Shown here: piece after piece, positions 6,031 through 9,411 of the stretch
Layout: every line of letters starts with the position of its first letter
How positions within the stretch are numbered: the first letter of the stretch is position 1
Assembly: GCA_013812515.1 (NCBI GenBank)
Contig: JACCTI010000447.1
Coordinates: forward strand, 1-9,411
Direction: 5' to 3'
Origin: Chthoniobacterales bacterium
GTDB taxonomy: Bacteria; Verrucomicrobiota; Verrucomicrobiia; Chthoniobacterales; UBA10450
Length of the DNA stretch: 9,411 nucleotides
Notes under the pieces: model-generated
What the model saw: the letters and a program-made list of their open reading frames with translations, nothing else
The model's database searches: none
What the model was told of the DNA's origin: nothing
Program-made: the position numbers and the translations under genes

Positions 6031-8145
6031 CTACTCAAGGCCAACGCGCTGCTGCATCGAAAGGAAGCGAGGATCGGCGCGCAACGCGTCCCACTTCGGA
6101 TCGATTTTCAGGAAGCTCAGCCGCGCGTCGCGCTCCTCGTAAGCTCTCTCCAGGTGGGCGATGGCTTCTTCTGCCTCGCCGAGCGCGAGGTAAAGGGCGG
6201 CGATATTCGAAGAAGGTATGTAGTGTTGCGCCGACGCGGAATTTAATTCAGTTAGGACGGCTCGTGCAGCGACTGCATTTCCCGCGCGGACAAAGACGCA
6301 ACCGATCATCGAGACTGCTTGCGAATTGCCTCGGGAAAACTCCTTTGCCTTATCTAACTCAGCCAGGGCTTCCGAATATTTTCCTTCTTGCACATCCACG
6401 TCCCCAAGGAACATGTGAGCAAGCCAAAAATTCGGATCAAGTTCGAGTGTTTTTTGTAATCTATCCCGCGCTTCCGGGTACCGTCGCGCGTAGGAGAGGA
6501 CCGCGCCCTCGCGTGCGTTAATGGGTAGCGAAACGGGATCAAGTTCGCGCGCGCGCGCTGCTTGTGCGATTGCTTCATCGTTGCGCCCCAGATTTGAAAG
6601 GACGTGTGCGTAGGCGAGACGGGCAATTCCAGAGTTAGGATTTAGCTCAACGGCCCGTTTCCCCTCGCTCTCAGCAGCCTTCCAATCCCAATCGAACCAC
6701 ATGTGAATTAGCGCCAGAGTTGCGTGAGGCTCAGCGAGTGACTCATCGATCTCGAGAGCTGCTGTCGCAGCGGCCTTCGCTTGCGGGAAGGCATCTCGCG
6801 AGGGCAGCTCACCGGTAATACCACGGCGCGCATAGGCATCGGCTAATCCCGAGTAGGCCAGCGGATACGTCGGATCGAGTTCAATGGCCTGTTGGAAAAA
6901 GGCAATGCTCTTTGCAATATCCGGTGGAGTGAGCTTGCTCCAATGATAACGGCCGGTGAGATAGAGCTGATACGCCGCTACGTTCTCGGTATAACGTTTC
7001 GTTAGGCGCTGTTGATTATTTATGGTGAGGCGGAGCGCGAGTGCTCCCGCTACCTTCTGGGCGATTGTGTCCTGCACGGTAAACACGTCAGTAAATTTCT
7101 CATCGAACGTAGCTGCCCAAAGTGAAGAGCCATCGGCTACTCTGATCAGGCGCACGGTCACGCGCAGACGATCGCCCGATTTCTGCACGTTGCCCGCAAG
7201 GACCGAGTTCACTCCCAGTTTGCGTCCGGCCACCAACGGGTCTTGATCAACTCCGGCGTATTGCCGCACGGAAGTGAGCGAGGGCACGATTATTTCACCG
7301 GCGTTGCCCAGCTTCGTAATCAGCGTGTCCGCCATTCCCATCTCGAGCACCTGATCGCTGCCTTCAGGCAAGAGTGGCTTGAACGGCAGAATCGCGATGC
7401 TTTTTTCGCGTTGAGCAGCGGAGAGGGTGGTGCGGGGCTCATGAAGATAAGTCCAGAGAAGCCCGATCGCCGCGGTGAACGCGAGGAGCAATGCGCCCAT
7501 GAGCATTCGCTTCCGCCGGCGAGCGATGACGCCGCGACTCTCGATCTCCGCGTGTTCCTGCCGGGTGCGCTTGAGCTTCTCCGGCAGTTCGGAGTTGCCG
7601 GCATCGTCGGTATAGAAATTCACCACCGCGACTTTGGCGCCGTGTTTCACTTCGAACTCGCCGAGGTCGTAGAGATGCGTTTCCCATTGGCTGTATTGCG
7701 CCAGGTCGTCCGCGACGCGCTGCGAAAGGAGGATGTGGCCAGCGTCGCCGCAATCCATGACCCGCTGCGCCATATTAATGCCAGCGCCGGCGACATTCGA
7801 CCGGTCGTTCACGTCCGAAATCGCGTCCACCGGACCGCTGTTGATCCCCATCCGCAGCGGAAGGTCTGGATGATTCCTTAGAGCTTTCCCAATTTCTAAC
7901 GCGCATCGAACAGGCGCATCAGGACTGCTAAAAAAGGCGAGCGCCATGCCGTCACCAGTCGGGAGACGAACAAGTTTATCTGCGGCTTCAGCGGCGCGGA
8001 ACTGCTCGGTGCCACGAACCAACTGATTGAGCTTTTGCAGGCATGAGCTCTGCACGTCGATCCGCAGCTTCGAATAACCGACGATGTCCATGAAGAGGAC
8101 ATGCGCGATTTCCAGTTGAGATTGGTTATCGAGGTCGCCGACCAT
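6031..8145 (-). CDS. Class III nucleotidyl cyclase fused to a TolB-like domain and TPR repeats
   Basis: A 704-residue signalling protein. Residues 12-180 form a class III cyclase domain: metal-binding Asp20 in FMDIVGYS, Asp65 in LPTGDGMALAF, RMGINSGPV (98-106), and Asn124/Arg128 in GINMAQR for the transition state. A basic linker precedes one membrane helix (about 214-233). Residues 248-370 form a TolB/FlgO-like domain starting SIAILPFKPL and ending with SLWAATFDEKFTDVFTVQD. Residues 390-670 hold helical TPR repeats, recognisable by xxAIxLDP-type turns. The protein would make cyclic AMP or a related nucleotide in the cytoplasm, with the TolB/TPR part on the other side of the membrane. By alignment to the family pattern, the positions that usually recognise adenine (Lys and Asp) appear to be Leu61 and Asn117, so substrate and activity are uncertain. 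It starts 27 bp downstream of the outer-membrane protein gene and is probably co-transcribed with it. Confidence 0.92.
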   Translation of the reverse strand: MVGDLDNQSQLEIAHVLFMDIVGYSKLRIDVQSSCLQKLNQLVRGTEQFRAAEAADKLVRLPTGDGMALAFFSSPDAPVRCALEIGKALRNHPDLPLRMGINSGPVDAISDVNDRSNVAGAGINMAQRVMDCGDAGHILLSQRVADDLAQYSQWETHLYDLGEFEVKHGAKVAVVNFYTDDAGNSELPEKLKRTRQEHAEIESRGVIARRRKRMLMGALLLAFTAAIGLLWTYLHEPRTTLSAAQREKSIAILPFKPLLPEGSDQVLEMGMADTLITKLGNAGEIIVPSLTSVRQYAGVDQDPLVAGRKLGVNSVLAGNVQKSGDRLRVTVRLIRVADGSSLWAATFDEKFTDVFTVQDTIAQKVAGALALRLTINNQQRLTKRYTENVAAYQLYLTGRYHWSKLTPPDIAKSIAFFQQAIELDPTYPLAYSGLADAYARRGITGELPSRDAFPQAKAAATAALEIDESLAEPHATLALIHMWFDWDWKAAESEGKRAVELNPNSGIARLAYAHVLSNLGRNDEAIAQAARARELDPVSLPINAREGAVLSYARRYPEARDRLQKTLELDPNFWLAHMFLGDVDVQEGKYSEALAELDKAKEFSRGNSQAVSMIGCVFVRAGNAVAARAVLTELNSASAQHYIPSSNIAALYLALGEAEEAIAHLERAYEERDARLSFLKIDPKWDALRADPRFLSMQQRVGLE

Positions 8146-8172
8146 GGTCGTGCGAAAATGGTGAAAGCCGCC

Positions 8173-9111
8173 TCAGAACAGCTGCGCTGCGAACTGCAGG
8201 AATATGCGTTCCCCGCTCGTTCGATTCTTCACAGCCTCTTCGTGCTGCCACTTCAACACAATTCCGAAATTCTTGCTTGGGTGATAGCGGAGGAACGGGC
8301 CGACTGCGACTGCCTGCCCGCGATTTCCGTCCCCGACTACTCGGCCGTTTTGTTCATCGTCGGTGATCTGCTTATACAAATAGCCGCTCGCGCCAATCTG
8401 CCAGGCGGCTGTGACTGAGTAGCCGAGGTTGTAATCGAAGCTCAGTTCGTTTCCCGAAGTATAATTCGTCTCAGAATTTTCGAAGTTAAACAGATAGATT
8501 AGCGCTCCACTGACTTCGACCTCCTTGATCGGAAACCAGGTGAACCAGTAGGAAGGGCCCATCGAAAAGTAGCCGCGTCCTGTGTTGGCCAGCCTTGTCT
8601 TGTCGAACTTGCCGCTCGGTAGAAAAAATTCCGGGCCGAACGTCTGGTGGAACTGTTTGCTATGCCAACCGAAGAGTGCCGGAGCAAAGAGTGCGTCGCC
8701 GAAGTTGGTCTGGGAATCGTTCTTGTGCAGGCGGCCGAGTGGGGTTTTCACATCAAAATCAACCTTCACATCGGAGACGGCGTTGAATCCCACACGCGTT
8801 TCAATGTTCGCGCCCAACAGGTTGACTGCCGGCCAGACGTATTGGAACCGGAGCGTCTCTGCAGTTACCGCCAGATCGAAGTTCGAGAGGTTGGCGCGGT
8901 CGTTTCCGGAGCCGTCGAGCGTGTGGCTCGAATCATAACGCGCTAGAAAGTTAGTCAGCCGCAACCCGGGGGGCGGCATAACTCCCGCCATCACTGTATC
9001 GACACCAAGGGCCTTGCTGGTTCCGCCGCCTTCGGTCGCGGTTGCGACGTTGGACAAGTTCGGCAAAAAGATCCCGGTGAGAATCAGCAGTTTGCTCCAT
9101 TTGGTCTTCAT
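8173..9111 (-). CDS. Outer-membrane beta-barrel, phenol meta-pathway (SphA-like) channel family
   Basis: A 312-residue protein with a signal peptide (1-25, ending ATA|TEGG). Many alternating hydrophobic strands follow, and the C-terminus ends in Phe (FAAQLF), the recognition signal for the BAM outer-membrane assembly machine. Family features are MPPPGLRLTNFLARYDS (45-61), TNFGDALFAPALFGWH (135-150), LPSGKFD (164-170), and GRGYFSMGPSYWFTWFP (178-194). These match proteins annotated as transporters for the meta-pathway of phenol degradation (PF13557, COG4313), thought to pass hydrophobic or aromatic compounds. The ATG at 9111 is chosen because the Lys-rich n-region and hydrophobic core start there; an upstream ATG at 9162 would add 17 residues that do not look like protein. 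No aromatic catabolic genes are nearby, so the substrate is unknown. It is the first gene of a pair with the cyclase. Confidence 0.88.
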   Translation of the reverse strand: MKTKWSKLLILTGIFLPNLSNVATATEGGGTSKALGVDTVMAGVMPPPGLRLTNFLARYDSSHTLDGSGNDRANLSNFDLAVTAETLRFQYVWPAVNLLGANIETRVGFNAVSDVKVDFDVKTPLGRLHKNDSQTNFGDALFAPALFGWHSKQFHQTFGPEFFLPSGKFDKTRLANTGRGYFSMGPSYWFTWFPIKEVEVSGALIYLFNFENSETNYTSGNELSFDYNLGYSVTAAWQIGASGYLYKQITDDEQNGRVVGDGNRGQAVAVGPFLRYHPSKNFGIVLKWQHEEAVKNRTSGERIFLQFAAQLF

Positions 9112-9196
9112 GAGTTTGCGCTGTCCTAGCAGGCGGTTGGTTGCGCGCATGCATGCATACATCGAATTTCCGTCTGGAAGGAAGTGAAAACTTCTT

Positions 9197-9220
9197 AGAC
9201 TGCAGCTGGTGCCGCAGTCT
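9197..9220 (-). promoter_or_regulatory. Inverted repeat in the leader of the outer-membrane protein gene
   Basis: AGACTGC (9197-9203) and GCAGTCT (9214-9220) are perfect 7-bp inverted arms around a 10-base loop. A few further outer pairs are possible with a bulge. It lies about 86 bp before the ATG of the channel gene. It could be an operator, an mRNA leader hairpin or a dispersed palindrome; the sequence alone does not decide. Confidence 0.4.
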
Positions 9221-9259
9221 TGAGTCCAAGAAATTCTTTTGCAGTGCCGATGACATTAC

Positions 9260-9396
9260 CGGCAATCAATTGCCAGCAAGTAGCAGTGAAAACGTCCGCG
9301 CGAGTAGTGGCCGAGTTTGCTTGATTACCTAAGCAGCGCCTGTTTAAATGGCGCGAAACAAGGGGAAAGCACCGCCGAATCCTACCTCAGGAGCCA
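9260..9396 (+). repeat. Copy B of the degenerate direct repeat of about 140 bp
   Basis: Same orientation as copy A at 5850-5994. Identical blocks are AGCAGTGAAAA (9282-9292), GCTTGATTAC (9319-9328) and ACCTCAGGAGCCA (9384-9396), with the same 37- and 65-base spacing between block starts as in copy A. The 5' end carries GGCAATCAATTGCC, a shorter version of the hairpin in copy A. Sequence after 9396 does not match copy A. The two copies bracket exactly the channel and cyclase genes. Confidence 0.75.
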
Positions 9397-9411
9397 TCCT
9401 CGCGGCCACTG

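Larger units (their letters stand above)
9112..9411. other. Upstream region of the outer-membrane protein gene
   Basis: These 300 bp contain no gene that I can support. They hold the leader of the minus-strand channel gene, a 7-bp inverted repeat (9197-9220), and copy B of the direct repeat (9260-9396). I did not find a convincing promoter pair. A GCATGCATGC-type run sits near 9147-9160. Confidence 0.6.

Noticed and set aside
7243..7881. Long plus-strand open frame of 212 codons antisense to the cyclase gene
   Set aside because: It is the complementary-strand shadow of the well-supported cyclase domain; the translation has no recognisable motif.
9260..9411. Cobalamin or other riboswitch, suggested by the repeat and the GCCACTG at the window end
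   Set aside because: The conserved core elements of the known riboswitch classes that I compared were not found in order, and the two copies are not placed consistently upstream of genes on either strand (copy A is between convergent genes).
1..9411. CRISPR array, transposase, toxin-antitoxin or phage genes
   Set aside because: No short regularly spaced repeats, no transposase or integrase motifs and no paired small genes were found on either strand.

Overview
The window looks like a GC-rich chromosome segment from a Gram-negative bacterium. Secretion signals are common, and one gene encodes an outer-membrane beta-barrel that ends in phenylalanine. The mix of a tail-anchored SDR, a VKOR-like protein, DUF547, a large cyclase-TolB-TPR protein and weak or absent Shine-Dalgarno sequences resembles soil Verrucomicrobiota (Chthoniobacter/Udaeobacter-like). 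That placement is a judgement from gene content; no marker gene is present to prove it.

Layout. At the left edge is the 5' part of a flavin-dependent LLM-family monooxygenase on the minus strand (1-229). A 108-bp divergent gap separates it from seven tightly packed plus-strand genes (338-5822), with gaps of 25 bp or less and several 4-bp stop/start overlaps. They encode a secreted methionine sulfoxide reductase B, a VKOR-like membrane protein, a C-terminally membrane-anchored short-chain dehydrogenase, a dienelactone-hydrolase-type esterase broken by frameshifts, a secreted DUF547 protein, a membrane-anchored proline-iminopeptidase-like alpha/beta hydrolase, and a TIGR04283-type family 2 glycosyltransferase. 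This reads as one operon whose products mostly act in the membrane or periplasm. MsrB and the VKOR-like protein suggest thiol/methionine redox maintenance; how the other genes relate to this is not evident.

The right part holds a two-gene minus-strand unit: an outer-membrane channel of the phenol meta-pathway (SphA-like) family (9111-8173), then, 27 bp downstream, a class III nucleotidyl cyclase fused to a TolB-like domain and TPR repeats (8145-6031). It converges on the plus-strand operon. A degenerate direct repeat of about 140 bp lies at both outer edges of this unit (5850-5994 and 9260-9396). Over 115 aligned bases the two copies match without gaps at a constant offset of 3,402 bp.

No CRISPR array, transposase, tRNA or rRNA gene was found, and no complete new system is evident. 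The items most worth a second look are the paired repeats flanking the cyclase/channel unit, the alpha/beta hydrolase whose nucleophile serine is replaced by leucine, the esterase gene with three apparent frameshifts, the single-cysteine secreted MsrB beside a VKOR-like protein lacking the loop cysteine pair, and the cyclase with non-canonical base-recognition positions.
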